From the NCBI RefSeq assembly GCF_910591885.1, contig NC_063276.1, positions 1,922,001-1,986,000 on the forward strand: a DNA stretch of 64,000 nt, given 5' to 3'. Positions 26,144-39,840 of this stretch are shown here, in pieces. This DNA comes from Bombus terrestris. Taxonomy: Eukaryota > Arthropoda > Insecta > Hymenoptera > Apidae. A model generated the notes under the pieces. The model ran no database searches and was not told where the DNA came from. It saw nothing but the letters and a program-made list of their open reading frames with translations. Each line of letters begins with the position of its first letter. Within the stretch, counting starts at the first letter, position 1. The translations under genes were made by a program, and so were the position numbers.

Positions 26144-29100
26144 GTCGTCTTTGCTTCTTTCCTAAGCGAAGTAAAATTCGTTGGAAAAAGGAAAGGAGCG
26201 ATAGCGGATAACTGTTGATTGAATTAGAATCGATTAAGTTCCTTGGCCTCTTTAATTCGGATTATATTTCAACTATAACATCGTAAATTAGGTTTTCAAC
26301 CAAAGTTCGTCTACACGCTACGTATCGTACGAAATAGCAGATCGTTTAGTATAATAGGTGTTAATCTAATTATTTCCGTATCGAAACGATGAATTAGTCC
26401 ATCGAGTAAGACGATGGTCGTGTAACGAGTTACGCGAAACGATGATGTCTCGAGTGTACCGAACGATTTGACGAGTTCGCGTCAACCTCCAGGAGATCAG
26501 CGCGATTGATGAAAGGGACCTTGAATCTGCCGAGACGGTTCGTTAAACCAGGAATGTGTGGGACTTCGTTACGGTGTTCTGGTTCCATTACTAACGGCTG
26601 CAGCCTCGTCAATGACTTAACGCCGGAAAGCTCGCGAAGTCTCTCCGTTGGAAACTTTCATCTGGTTCTCTCGACGGCTACTTAGCCTTGTTAATAAGTC
26701 AAGCTATGCTAATACTTCGCAGGTGTTCACAGCAATTTTAGCAGGCCATCCTCGCCTCCTCTTGTCAAAGAAGAATTCCATACCAGCTGTGAATTCGCTT
26801 GGCAACGGTAAAATGTGCTTGATCGATCGGGATTCGGTGGTAGATTTCGAGGAAATCCTTTGGTTTGAAGTTTTCGAGCTTCTCGAGATCGGACGATCGA
26901 TGAAATTTTCGTTGAAAGTCTCGACGATTAGTTATTTAAAAATATAAAGAAATTAAGTGGTTCTTGCTCTACCGTATCCGCGAACTCTATGTCGAACTTC
27001 GGGATTTAGCGTAGGATTCGAAAGTTTCAAGTTCAAGCTCGAGATTTGACACGTCAAAGTACCTACTATGGAATTAATAAAGTTTCAAGCTCGCAAGTTC
27101 TTGCATATTTTCAAACTCTCTAATTTGCATAATCTTAGATCTTTAGATCGCCGAGTTTCCAAGACTTCGAGCTTCGTAAGAAATTTCTAAATTTTCCAAT
27201 TTCTGAACTTTCGGCGAACAACATTCGACACTCCTGCTATCGTTACGTTTGCAAAGAGAAATCTTAATCCTCGAATCTTCTCGGAAAAGTGAATCAGAGT
27301 CGCAGACGTTTAGCTGTGCAGCCTGAATCCACTTCAACGACGTCCTTTCATCTTTCCTGACATATCATCGTCCCGGAGGGTCGTTCGATCTTGTCAGTAC
27401 CCTTGTTCTACCGTAATTCCGGTTCCTTGGCATTTTCCACGTCCTCGTTGGCCACGGCTACGGCCAGAAATTCCCAACGACTTCATTCCTATACAACACT
27501 CCCATCGCTGGAAGGATAAACTCCTATAAAGTCTCACTGCCGTTTTAAGGCTTGCCCAGCCTGGCCACCCCACGGACTAAAGCCCCAAGCCAATATCGTG
27601 CTCCATCGCGACGTATAACTCCCTTTTCAGACGATGCTTCGTGTTAGATGCGATACTGCTTCGTTTCTTATCCATTTCCCTGCGATTCTCGATGGCCTGT
27701 TTAAAAACGCCATACCATACGTCTTGCTTTAACAAGATATTGTCTTTATTGATCGCTGTCTGTTCTCGTTTTTGAATTTCGTAAGTGAGCTGTCGTTTTC
27801 AACGCTAAAATTTCTTAATCCAACAGCGAAAGAGTAAAAATCGTATTAGTACCATATGGACAGCGGAAAAGAGAAACGAGAGAAATTATTTCGATATGGA
27901 TAATTATATTTTCGTACGTTATTCTCGAATCAGAAGAAACTTCGCTAAAAATCATCAGAGAAGAATCGTGATTTTCCGAGAATATTCACGAAATCCGTAG
28001 AGAACGAACGAGAGACAATGCTGATTTAAAAAGCGTCAAACGAGCTGTATCACCGTTTCTCGTGAATCGCGGAACGAGCAAAAACAAGACCAGACGCTGA
28101 CGCTTCTGCACCAGTAAAAGTTTAAGCCTTCGTCGTAACTTGGCGGCCCGTTATAGCGCCGCGACGCTGATCGTCCAGTGTGCAAACTGCCCCGCGATCG
28201 CTCCGCTTATACGACTCTTACCGCGTTCTGACGTGAAGAGGTGCTTCAAAGACCTGTAACGAGTCGGCGTCACGGCGCGGCGGGGTACAATGCTTTCAAA
28301 GGAATACGGCGATTCTCTGCCACGCATCGCGGCTAAATGGCAGCATTTTTCACGCCTTCTCCCCCTGACGAACTCTTGCTCGAGTAGCGAGAAGTCGAAG
28401 CTTTATGCGACGCGTTCCAACTTTCTTGGTTTTCGATTCTAAAGAAGAAGATCGTAAGTGAGTCGGTTGACGAGGATGTGCGAGGAAAGCAAATGGAAGA
28501 GGGTGCGGTGATAAAGGAAATGGCTGAAAGAGGGAAGAAATTAGTCGAAGATACGAGACAGTGGCAAGAAGATGTAATAGATAGTGAATTTTCATAGAGC
28601 GAAGCCGGTTTTTTGAAAAAACTTCTGTCGTTCGAACATCGTGCTTCTTTTTGCCTCTTTTATCATTTCGTGGTGAAAGCGGACTTAGAGTTTTTTATAA
28701 TGTTAGAAAGAAATTTTGATGAAACGCTTCCTTGTTCGATCAATGACTACATTTAAGTAGAACGAGTACAGTGCTGTTACGGCCAGACTTCAACGATCGT
28801 TTTCTGTTTAATATCATGCTATAGACATAATTTTATAGTTTTCTAAATCGAACAGTCTTCCAATTGTTTCAGCGTATCCTATAAATGCCCTATCGTCTAT
28901 GTTGATGTAATATAAAAAGAAAGAATCCCTTTGTACAGAATATTTAAAGAGCAATGAAAAAAATGTCCAAGAATTTCCACGGGAAGTTAGAGGCTGCTCG
29001 ACAAACGTTTTCAAACGCATAATGAAGTAGCGTGAAAGTCGCTTACTGAAATTTCACGCAGGAATGGGACGAACTGCCGCCGTCTCTTCAGGATTCAGTA

Positions 29101-31927
29101 AAACAGATAAAAACCTGCGCTCTCGCAAACACACGTTTATCCGTTTAAACCGTCGTTAAACGTCCACGGTTTTAACGATATTCCAGAGAACAGTTTCGTA
29201 AATTCCCGTGCTCCATTAACCAACACCGTCTCCCACGCACCTCGGTCTTTCACTCGTCCTAAGCTATTCCGTGGAAAAAGGTTTTGACCGCAGCAGTAGC
29301 CTCTTGAAAACAAAACCCGGTCGTTCGACCCCGGTCGCGTTACGAATTCTCTCCAGTGCCGGTCGCTCTTCGTGGATTGGAACGAGGCAGGACCCTGTGA
29401 CGTTCGCAACAGAGGGACGAAAGTTGGATCGCGGAGGGCCTCTCGTCCCAGGCAATTTGGCGCCCGCATGGGCAAACTGGCGAACGTATTAGCCGGTTGA
29501 TTGGTATTCCAAAGATCCCCGGTGTGGGAGAGTCGAGGCACTTTCCTCCCCCCATTCCCCGCTTCACGAGCCATAGGATCTTCATCACGGTGCCTGTTAC
29601 GAATAAGCTCTTAATTCCTTGTAGGGTTCTTGACTCCCACTTCTGGCGTCTCTGGTTCTTTCTGCCTCTCTTCTTCCCGCCCCCTCCCTTCGACCCACGC
29701 CTCCGTCGCCCTATCTACTCCTCCTTTCTCAATCCGACTCCAACAGTTCTCTCCTACCGATTCTCCCTTGCTCTGTCTGCTTGTCTGTTTCTCTGTCTCT
29801 GTCTTTCTGTCTGTTTATCTCTCTCTCTCTCTCTCTCTCTCTGTCGTTTCGCCGACGCTAAAGCCAACGTCTCATAGCTTCTTCGTCTAACCCCTCGACC
29901 CAACCGCCCAACGACCCCCACCCTATGCTTCGCCGCTACTTTCTTGGCTTCTCTTGCTGGCTTTGTAGCCTCTGACTACGTGTGTTCTTCTCTCGTCTCT
30001 CTTTTTCCCGCTCTTTTGCTCGTGTAAGTACGAAAGCCGACGTGGCTTGTGCACGAACGTGCAGATGTGCCTAGCATCGCTGGGCCCGAATGACTCGCAG
30101 ATAAGCGTATTTCCCGAGGACGACACGTGGAACGCCGTCTCCCGAGCCGCTGGCGGTCGCTGTTCGAAATAGGTTGCCAGCATGGAGCTAGGATGACCAA
30201 CCAGGTTGCAACCGACTGGTAACGGTGACTTTTATGTTGCTGATGAATTAACACGACGAACGATACCGCGAACGAGCGGAACTTTCGACGTTGTTTTCGG
30301 TCGGTGACTCGGATTTTGTTCCGATTCGATTCTTGGCTCGCTGTCAATCCGTTGTTGCTCCGCTGTTGGTTTCGACGACGTTAAAAATTTTCCTACCAAT
30401 CACCCAGAATCAGGTACATGGAAGATTTCAAGTTACTCGCGCGTACACGCGTTTTATCGTTCGAGAGTATCCTGATTATAAATAGTTAAAACAGAATACA
30501 GAATTTATCTGAAAAAATGTGTGTTATTGAAATACTTTTCCAGCTCGTGGTACGTATGGAAGTTTTTTACTTTTCGTGAAATTTTTAACGCACTTGCGGT
30601 CAGAATTTCCATTAACGTCGTCTAGTAATTCGTGTGACGCGATAAAACGTGGGACGAATAAAAGAATAAGTAGGAAGCGGAACGAAAAAGAGAAGGAAGA
30701 AAAGACAAAGCCTATAAAGACACAAATAAACGAAATATATTCAAAAATGCCACGAACTACTCTTACGCGGATACTTATTAGTGTGTTTCAAGGTATCCTA
30801 ACGATATTATTTAAAAATCAGAATTGTAAATATCGAAAGAGGTTTCCTCTATGTGACAAGATCAACTTAAAACTCGAAGCACGCAGAATGGATGGTATGA
30901 AACAGTTTCCGATACTTGAACTCCGCGGCAATTGAATTTGAAGCACAAGCAGCAGGCAGATAGTCCATGGTTGTTAGGCTCTTCAGCGTTGAGCACCGTT
31001 GTACGTACGTTACCGTAGAAAAATCGCTTCGACAGTCACGTGGAACGACGTTTCGCAACTAGGAGTGCCTTAAGATTCGTTGCAGCGTAGACTTTTCCGA
31101 AGCATTAAATTTACGTTTGTGAGAGTGACAAACTGTATGCATAACCAAACACAGTAATCCATCGAGTGGAATAGATCGATTCGGCGAGTTCGATCGATCG
31201 AACGCTAAATAAGATTTCGTTTCGGTACGTCGAGCTTCGAACGCAAAATGTACCAAGTCCGATAATATATTAAATCAACGACAGAAAACAACTATCCAAT
31301 TTAGCCCATTATACGGTCGTGCACGACTCGTAAGTTAAAATCATACGTAATTCGTGCGAAAGGCCTGATCTTCCTGCTCCCGATAACTCCGTAAGCTGTT
31401 CTAAAGCGATCAAAATACCGTTCGCGCAGGCAATCGATGGAAACGGATCGATAAGCCAGACAAGATCGCGAGGAATAGCAGGCTCTCGAAGCTGTTCTCC
31501 TCGCGAAGGACTTATCTTATCTGTCGGCCTTGTCGCACCGGTTGTCAGTCGATTTCGGCGCGACGGCTGATTCTCGCGCGTATACATACACGTAAGGCTG
31601 TCTGTCTCGCTCTGTACGACGCGTCCTCCCAGGACCGAGTAAAGCGGAGCGGAGCGAAGCGAAGTGGAGGAGCGCGTGTATCGACCTCGACGACGAGGCC
31701 TCGTAGGTGTGTGGGTACGTACGGCCGAGAACATTTGCCAGGCCGGCGACTACGAGTCGGCTTTCTCTCTCGCTCCGTTGGCCAAGCCCTCGAAAAAATC
31801 CCCCAATGCCAGGGGAAATGGGGGCAGGAGTGGTCCTGCGGGGCGGCAGAGGACCGAGTCTAGCTGAGAGAGGATGATGCCTGGTAAGGAGGAAGGAGAG
31901 TTACACCGTGGCTCCCCCATCGTGCAG
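26144..31927. other. Intron-like stretch, no supported gene
   Basis: No gene is supported. The 27.0-27.3 kb part is rich in caag and ttcg words (for example cgagctt/aagctcg) without a clear repeat period. The 28.1-28.35 and 29.2-29.9 kb parts are GC-richer. A 145-codon minus-strand frame at 29137-29574 has no motif and is opposed by + frames. The 29.64-29.88 kb part is strongly pyrimidine-rich on the + strand. The 31.3-31.9 kb part is GC-rich, with GGAGC/GAAGC tandem words near 31640-31665. Confidence 0.5.
29818..29842 (+). repeat. TC dinucleotide repeat
   Basis: Twenty-five bases of uninterrupted TC repeat end a 200-base pyrimidine-rich stretch. On the minus strand this is a GA repeat, the recognition pattern of insect GAGA factor. 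Confidence 0.9.
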
Positions 31928-32157
31928 CTCCTCCTCCTCCTCTTCCTCCTCCTCCTCCTCCTCCTCCTCCTACTTTTCTTCTTCTTCTTCTGCTTCTTCT
32001 ACTTCTTCGTCGTCGTCTTGGTCGTCGTCGTCGTCGTCGTAGTCGTATTCCTCTTCTTCTGTTTCTTCTTCTTCTTGCACGCCGTTGGTGTTCCTCCTTT
32101 CTTGTACGGCCCTCCTCTTCCTCTCTCTCTCTCTTTCTCTTTCTCTCGCTCTCTCTG
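31928..32157 (+). repeat. Compound CTC/TTC/CGT and TC microsatellite
   Basis: CTC repeats pass into TTC repeats, then CGT repeats (about 32007-32043), TTC again, and finally a TC/TTTC tract at 32117-32157. Almost every base to 32000 is a pyrimidine. The stretch gives long open frames with Leu/Phe/Val-only or Arg/Glu-only translations on the two strands, which are artefacts of the repeat. Confidence 0.85.
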
Positions 32158-32375
32158 GCCAACCCGTCTCCGGTCGTATTCCATTTAGCAGGGGCGCCGT
32201 TGAAACCGACGAACCATCATAGAATACCTTATAGCGAGCGTTGCTGCCAGTGCTACGGGAGAAATAAAAAGGATCCTCCTCTCTCCTCGCGGCGTGCCAA
32301 AATAAAACGGGGACCGACCCTCCACCGTCTTCTTCCTCTTTCGCTCTTTTGCTCCGTCTGCCGCGTTTCTTTCAG

Positions 32376-32426
32376 CTTTTTCGCTCTGTCGGGAGATTCG
32401 CGATCAACTCGAGACCTCGGCAGCTG
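32376..32426 (+). other. Possible 51-base exon between matched splice sites
   Basis: A pyrimidine tract ending TTTCTTTCAG is followed, 51 bases later, by a good donor, GCAGCTG|GTAAGA. The segment is stop-free in the frame beginning LFRSVGRFAINS. A second donor-like site, GACCAG|GTAAAA, lies at 32526/32527. Its length is a multiple of three, so it could be skipped without changing frame, or it could be untranslated. The local DNA is GC-rich, so open frames mean little; the splice-site pair is the only real evidence. Confidence 0.22.
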
Positions 32427-32526
32427 GTAAGAGCTGGCAAAAGAGTGGAGAAACGGAGGAGGATGGCTTTCGTTCTCTTTCTTTCGTGGAGTGCGCGCGC
32501 GCGCCGCTCCCGTCGATGCGGACCAG

Positions 32527-35360
32527 GTAAAAGACGGACAGAGACAGCGGCTCTTTATTAGACTCTGGGAAACCGATTCCCCTCGAGGGCAATTAGCGAA
32601 GTACAAAACGGAGGTAGCTCTCGATTTATGGATTGGACGGCGAGAGACGATCGAGTTCCGCGCACAGTCGCGCTCATTGTACTCCCTGTCCGACCGAGTG
32701 TCCCCGATGGCTCAATCTTGACGATTCCGTTGCCCCGAAACTCGGCCCCGGCCGATCGATTATCGAAGACACGGGCCGCCTCGCTGTGTCTGATCGAGAG
32801 CTGTTCATCATTCAAGCGTGCCGGATGCGTGCTCGTGTCGACCTCTCGCTGACACGCTTCCTCCCAAGATAGTCTTGATGGACTGTCTTGCTGCTGGCTC
32901 GATCGACGTAATAAGGTGCAGCTTGTATCTGGAGCGTTGCACGAGATTCGAACGTCTTATAGAAACGTGTAATTAATATTTATGATCCTCGTGATGTACT
33001 TCCTGTCGTTTTATCGTTCAACTAGTTCTGGTTTGTTGTTTCGTAGAGTTAACTCGAAGATGGAGCGGGTTTTCACCTTTGCTTCGATTACGATCAATGC
33101 CGTGTCTGTCTTAGAGAAGTGGAGGCCTTCGTTTCACGCGTATCCAAATACACGTACGATACCAACGTTGGCAGAGTTTAGAAAACTTTCGACGTCGCTG
33201 CTTTCGATTCGTTCGAGAACGAATCGCAATGCACTTTATTCGTCTCAATTGCCGTCATCTCGGTAGCGTTGTCGTTTACGTATTCCTCCGGCAGGTCGAC
33301 GAAAGGTGCAGCCTAAAAGAAAAAGAAAGGAAATCCGATAATCGGGAAGACTGGAAGCGGGGCCCTCGAAGATCGTCGATGTTTGGCTATCAAACTTGGA
33401 TTAACTTGTTGATCTTCTTTTTTTTAACGATTTCCTGCTTGCAATTGTTTCGAGGAGAAATACTGAATTCTGATGAAAGATATACAAATTGACTTGGTGC
33501 TGTTTATTCTACTTTAATCGTAGAACGGGCGCGATCAGACTGGATCTCATTCCATACCTATTGCGGAGTTCCATCGAGCAATATCCTTCCTCCCTCCTGA
33601 ATTTAAGAAAAGATTCGTTCGAAATAAAAGTTTCGTAACTGCGATTTAACTAGAAATTCGACGTTCCACGGTAATCATCGCTAACAACCGTGATGCGTGG
33701 TTGATGCAACGTAAATAAATGCATAAAGCAAAATTCAACGATCCAACGGTCCTTTCTAGCTAAGTGTGTACTTTCATTTTCTCCTAATTACATCTAATTA
33801 CCACGTTCGATCGTTCTCATTCGTATCTCTATCGATCGCGAACATCGATGGCATATCTCAACGCCGTGCAACAACACGCAAACATTCTCACACGCACACC
33901 ACACGGCCTCCGTAACATTTGTCACTCGAAATCAGCTCCGTAGTCCGGCACACGGTATTTATATTCCCCTTGGCGAACGCTTCTCTCGGCAGCGCGTGCC
34001 TCGCGGCTCGCTGAAATTCATCTTCATCTGTGCGACGAGTACCGCTCGCTCTAAAGATCCGTGCGGCGATTTACGAGGCTGGTTCGCGACGCCTCGCGTT
34101 CCGTTATCGAGCACCGGCCGAGAGAAACACGAAGCAAAGGGCAAACGCTGATAAGCACAGGCAGAATTGACCTCTGGTAGCGTTCGCTTTCTCCTCTCCG
34201 CGAACGTTTCCAACCAACAGCGGCACCGCAATCGTGTCGCGATCTCCCCGTTTTCGAGGTCCCTCGTGTCACCGGCCTGGCCGTGTTTGGTCATCCGGCT
34301 CAAGGACAGCTTGCTTCTCGGCTCGTCAAGCACCGGCACACAACACGTGGCCAACCCGGCCTAAAAATGCGTCCGGATGTCTTGTATGATCAGCTTTTGA
34401 GATTTCTGCGGCGGAGTCGTCTGACGGGACCGGGGTCAATGCAAGAGGGGACCCTCGCAATTACATACTCAGTGCGCCAGTATATACCGGGTGACACGCA
34501 GTTCTCGCGTAGCTTTTAATTGCGCAATCTGTGGTCGCGATAAGGCGTGTCTGTATTAAAATGTTTTACCAACGCTTGAACGATCGTTTAAGATAATTTC
34601 TTTTTTTTTTTTTGTAATTTGATATCGCTTCTTTAAAAGCGGAGTTTTAAGTAAAACGTGCTAATTATTTCAGCCATTGCAAATCGCGTACGAAACGATT
34701 TCGTTACTTTAACGAAATATGATTAATTTATCACGAAAGTAATGGGAACGACTAACAAAAATATGACTTAACCAAAAGCTATTTAAACAAATAACCGTGT
34801 TTATTATACGATATTTATCTAAAATTTTATTCGTATTATATCGCAACGTCGACGTTGAACTTGACCGAATTGCTAGTCAAAATTCCCTAGATCCCAATGG
34901 CCATCGGTGCTAAAGCGCAGACATACCGGCATACCTATGTATATATCTTCAATCGTTCGAATCGATTAAAGCTACCCCGGAAGTCCTTGGCATACCTTGC
35001 TGCCAGCGATAAGCGACGGTGCGATTATCAACGGACACATTTTACTTTCTCGCCGTCGGATTTCTACCGGGAATTCTCCGATATCCTCGGGACCACCCGT
35101 GGATCTTGCTTGGACGTCGACTTTTAAGGGACATCGGTTCCGCTTTCAACTAACGATTCCTTCATTTGCTCGAATCTACGCGTACCGAAAAGATTGATGC
35201 GAATAGTCCCGTCTGATTAAATCTTTGCTACGTCTATATCCTACTCTTTCTATCTTTCTCTTTCACTTTCCCCCCTCCCTGCGCATCTTTTCCCTGCATT
35301 TTTATCGTTTTTATCGTTACAACATGGCTCGGCATTAAAGAAAAGAGTAGGATAGATTTC
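32527..35360. other. Intron-like stretch, no supported gene
   Basis: No gene is supported. The GC-rich part continues to about 32.9 kb and another lies at 33.95-34.5 kb, where a 131-codon minus-strand frame has no recognised motif. An ATG frame of 37 codons at 33379-33492 has a hydrophobic N-terminal segment and follows an acceptor-like site at 33294; it is described among the findings. The rest is AT-rich. Confidence 0.5.
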
Positions 35361-35668
35361 TTCTTAACCGATCTCTGTGGAATCAAACGTTACATGTAAT
35401 AAACTCTATTTTTTTCATTAGCCTCCGTCTTTTATTTCTATCTTAGAATTAAATTCTCAGATGCTCATTTATTTAATTGGAATTTTCTTTATGCTTTAGT
35501 TAATTAGTTTTCTTATCCGATCTCTGTGGAATCAAATATTATATGTAATAAACTCTATTTTTTTTTCTTTTTTTTTTTTTATTAGCTTTCATCTTTTATT
35601 CCTATCTTAGAATTAAATTCCGAGACGCTCATTTATTTAATTGGAATTTTCTTTATGTTTTAAGTTAG
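35361..35668 (+). repeat. Tandem duplication, two copies of about 150 bases
   Basis: The first copy runs 35361-35509 and the second 35510-35668. Both begin TTCTTA(A/T)CCGATCTCTG, contain GTAATAAACTCTATTTTT, and end with ATTTAATTGGAATTTTCTTTATG. They differ by scattered substitutions, and the second has a longer internal T tract, which accounts for the length difference. No open frame or known element is evident. Divergence is low, so the duplication is fairly recent. Confidence 0.9.
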
Positions 35669-38600
35669 TCGGCTCTCTCATTCAACCTTTCGAATCTAGC
35701 GATGAAAATAGGAAAAGAAAAAAAAATACGACAGCGATCGATCGACATTAGAGCTAAATAGGAAAGAATTCGCTTCCTAGATTTGAATTTTATCGTGCTT
35801 GTACATTCCCTTCCTTAAATTCTATATTTTCCTTCCTGTTTCCACTCGTTCTTTTGTTCTACGCCCACACACGGTAACCACTTTTTCTACGTTATTATGT
35901 TCCGTACTCTTGTTCCGTTTTTTTTCTTCTTGATCCTTCAGTTTAACCGCGGGCTACCCTCCTCTCGCTTTGTTCGCTTTTAAGTTTTCTTGCATTTTGC
36001 TTAATTGCGCCAATTTTTCGCTCTGTTTGCCCCTTGTCTCTCCAACTGTTTTCGCATTCTCAATTTTCATTTCAATTTCTCATTTCCCAATCGTCCCCTC
36101 TGCCTCTTTCTCGCTCCGCGGTCTCCTTGCTCTCTTCTTTTTGCCACCACTCCTCCGGTCTCTTTAGCCTTCCTTCTTTTTACTCCCAAGCCCTGTTGCC
36201 CTCTCGGCTCGTCTCTCTTCCTCCTTTAAACTCTCAGACTCCTATTTTCCTCCCCTCTCTTATCCCTTTCCGCTCGTTTTGTCTCTGTCGAAAGCTCGCT
36301 ATCGCCGTCTCTGTTGCTCTTCGCGGAGGTTCCTCTGCTCCGACGCGGAGGCGAGACAGGCCTCCTCCTCGCGGAGCGGAGCGTACGCGTCATCGTCAAG
36401 TATAATATTCCCTTGGCAGGCTTGGGCTCTGGCTTCTCTCGCATGCGAGTTCAGCTCGAGGGGCCCCTCGACGCTTGTGACGAGCGCGGAGAGAAGTTTC
36501 CCTCGATGGGCACGACGGATTTCGACGTCGCCGATGCTCCGAAAAGGGATTGCCGGTTGCCGACGACTAAGAACCAGGCCACTCGCCGTTTTATTCGCTC
36601 GCGTAGAAACTATCTTTGTGTATCACGTCGAGACGCGTTACTAATAAAAATTAATATAATACTCGTAGTTTCTAGCACGTTGACAATTTGTTAAATCGAA
36701 TATTATTTCTTATTTAAATTTATGTTGCTATCGTTTCGGCTTTTAGCGTACGCAAATATCTTTCAACGGCCTATCTGTCAAAGCACTATAAAGAAAAAAC
36801 CTGGAATATCACGAGTTTTATTTCATTTAAATGGCCACTCTTCGAGATCTAGGTACGCAAAGTTTGGAATAATTTTCTCATCTGGAACTTCTCCGTTCGT
36901 GCAACTCGAGCCTCCGTGAAACTATTCTATCGTCGAAGGGTTAGGGCAGATTACAGTTAAGAAGAAACTGAGATTCGTGGTTTTAGTTAATTCCAAAACA
37001 TCTGTTACATTTTTCACACGCCGTTTCTATTTTATTTCGTCCGTTTCCTAGATAACGAACGAATTACGATACAGACTATTTCTTTATTCGTGTAATTACT
37101 TGTAATTACTAGTTGAACACTGTTTTAACGTCGGTAAGACACGAAAACAAGCGTGAAGCTCACACTTGCGAGCGAAAGAAGGAAATCAAATAAAAGGCGA
37201 CAGCAAATGGAACAAAATTCGAGATACGGAAAACAGTCGAGCTATTTTAACGCTTAAGCTATATTCACAATTAATTGAGAATTAATTGAGAACCGAGAAT
37301 TAATTGAGAATTATGTGTCAGAATTACAGAGAATCGTGTTTTACGTCCGATAATGTTCACCGTTAACTTACCTACAAGTATTGTATCTCATTTTCTTTTA
37401 CTCGGATACATTGAAACGTTTAAGGTTGGAGATTGAAATTTTCTGTACTTTTTATGAATCATTTTATTTCACGCCTATTGAAACACGCAAAGTTATTTGC
37501 CATTTTATTCAATGAACGCGTTAGAAACTTGGCAGAAGAATTTATCTGATCGATGACTTTAGCACGCAACTGTGCAAATTTGATCATTAATTTCGTGCTT
37601 ATTATTTTTAACTCTCCTTCAAAAACATGTATCTCTTCAATCGCATCACGCAACAATCTCACATACTATCTATAGTTACTACACATACTATATACGTTTC
37701 TATATTCCTATCTGTTATATAAATTCTTCTTTTATATAAAATTATTCGACATCTGTGATTTTAATCGTTTTTATTTGGCTTACTTTTCTGTTTGTCGATT
37801 AAGAAAATCATTTCCTTCATTTTAGTACATTTTGGAATAAAAACCGTTTTTTTCCATTGATAAATCTTATTTCAACGTCAATTTGTTTAGCCGAATTACT
37901 CGCTGCTTATCTTGTTCATGTGCTTTATCATTTATTCTATCCACTATACTGTACAATTTGCACCTTCTTAATTACATTACACCATTAATTCGACTATCTT
38001 TGTCAAAATACACACAACGCGATCTTATTTGTTATTCGACGAACGTACCTGAAATATGAACAAGCAATTATATACACGTTAATTAAATAGAAGAACGTTA
38101 AACAAATAAAACGCGTGCACGATAGGACCGAAAAACACGAGAGATATCGTGCGTAGAAACGTTGATCTTCGAAACGGCGTGTCCGCTTCTAGACGATGTC
38201 AATTAACGTAGCTGGATTAGGTGTGCGAAACAACGGTGCCGACCAAGTGGTCGCGTAACGCGCGGTTGCGTTTAATAAGAATATTATACGTCTGGTTAGA
38301 AATTAGCATGAAAGCGACGCGATGAGCCCGTAATCGCCGATCTGTACGGCCGCGTTGCGTTGCATAGATGCGACGTGATTAATTTATGGGAAGATTAAAT
38401 TAGCCCTTCCGTTTGTTCACTGGGTTCCGCGCGGGACGAAAAGACGACAATTTTTGGCTAACTCGATCTTCCGATCGACGCGGATCAGACGTTTCGATGA
38501 CGCGACGTTTGTTCGAGCGACACTGTTGCATATGTGTTGTAAAAATTGATACGAAATCCTTGAAAGTCAGAGAAATAGGATAAAATAGAATGTTATTCGA

Positions 38601-39840
38601 TTCGAGCCAAAGCAGTTAAGAACCGAGCTAGCACTATAGCTACGGCATCCTTGGAAGTAAAAGCGTTTCCGGTGTGCGAATCGAGACAAGTTTTCTTGAC
38701 ACGAAAGAAACACGAACGCAAACATTGCACAATGAATAATTAATAAAGGCATAACGCGTGTAAAGGAAAGTAGAGATGCTTCTGTGCTACAGTGAATAAA
38801 CATGTTAGCTTTCCGCAAATTGTATGCGTATCCTTCGTAGCAAATAGATAAACGAGTAGGAACAGAGCGAAGCACGCGTATGACACTTTTAATTAGCAGC
38901 GAAGCCTCGAAAATCGACGAAACGTTGCATTCAGACGAAAGACATTTTTTTTATTTTCCGTAGCACGCCAGGCTGCGTACAACGCTAACTCGAAGTCAAG
39001 GAATTATTAAAATTTTCAACGGTTTCAAACGTGCATATTGAAGGTAATCTCGATGCTTGAAACGTAGCAGATTGATAAACACGTGGGAAAGATTGAATAA
39101 ACATTGGTTCGTTAAGATGCTTGCTGGATGCATTTTAACGTTGCTTGCCAACTATTTTTAGTAATTTTAAGCGTGTATGTATGTACATTCGCTTCACAGG
39201 CACAACATGGAATATACGTTTCAGCTATGTGAATTTTCTGGGAAGAATTGTCAGAATTGAATGAAAACGTTGCTACTGCCTCTACATTGATTTAGCATTG
39301 AATAAGACTCGTTTGATAGCGCTGTATACGTTCAAACTGTTCTTTATTACACAGATAAGACCGTTATTTGTTGAGTGACACGGTGCATCATTATTTATAA
39401 GTCTTGTATAAACGAATCTTTACGGGCGCAATTAACGGCAGGGTATAAAATATAATCAGCTTCACTTTGTTCGATGACTCAGAAAGCACTTGTTCCATGA
39501 GCCATCTCGATTGAAAAAAGTTGCACGATTGCCAATTCACGTTATCACATTTATTTATATCTTTCCGAGTGAAAGAAATATTATAAGCATCGAGAAAAAG
39601 AAAAACAAATCTAGGCAAGACAAAGCCAACAACTTTGCTTCCTTTGCTATTAAACTTGTTACTGTTGTATGATACAAGACAACTGATTACTAGCGTTAAC
39701 TTGCAACGTGTGCTTTGTAAAATTTCGCCAATAATATTAGTCGAATCGCGTGAGAAAGGATTTCAGAGTGTCTTTAATTAATAGCACTCGAAGAATTCTA
39801 TCGGTTAGACGGAGAAAAGATGGTGAAATAAAAGTTCGAA
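35669..39840. other. Intron-like stretch, partly pyrimidine-rich
   Basis: No gene is supported. The + strand is strongly pyrimidine-rich at 35.87-36.29 kb, followed by a GC-rich patch at 36.27-36.63 kb with opposed short open frames. From 36.65 to 39.8 kb the DNA is AT-rich, with a CG-richer interlude at 38.15-38.55 kb. An acceptor-like CTTCACAG near 39200 precedes a short ATG frame beginning MEYTFQLCEF that stops after 17 codons; it is not called. Confidence 0.5.
37269..37313 (+). repeat. AATTAATTGAG tandem repeat
   Basis: Three near-identical units of AATTAATTGAG, one separated by AACCGAG, end in AATTATG. Each unit carries a TAATTG homeodomain-like core, so the array is also a repeated potential binding site. 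Confidence 0.75.

Noticed and set aside
31874..32188. About 100-codon open frames on both strands in the 32 kb repeat
   Set aside because: The translations are pure Leu/Phe/Val or Arg/Glu/Lys runs produced by the CTC/TTC/CGT microsatellite.
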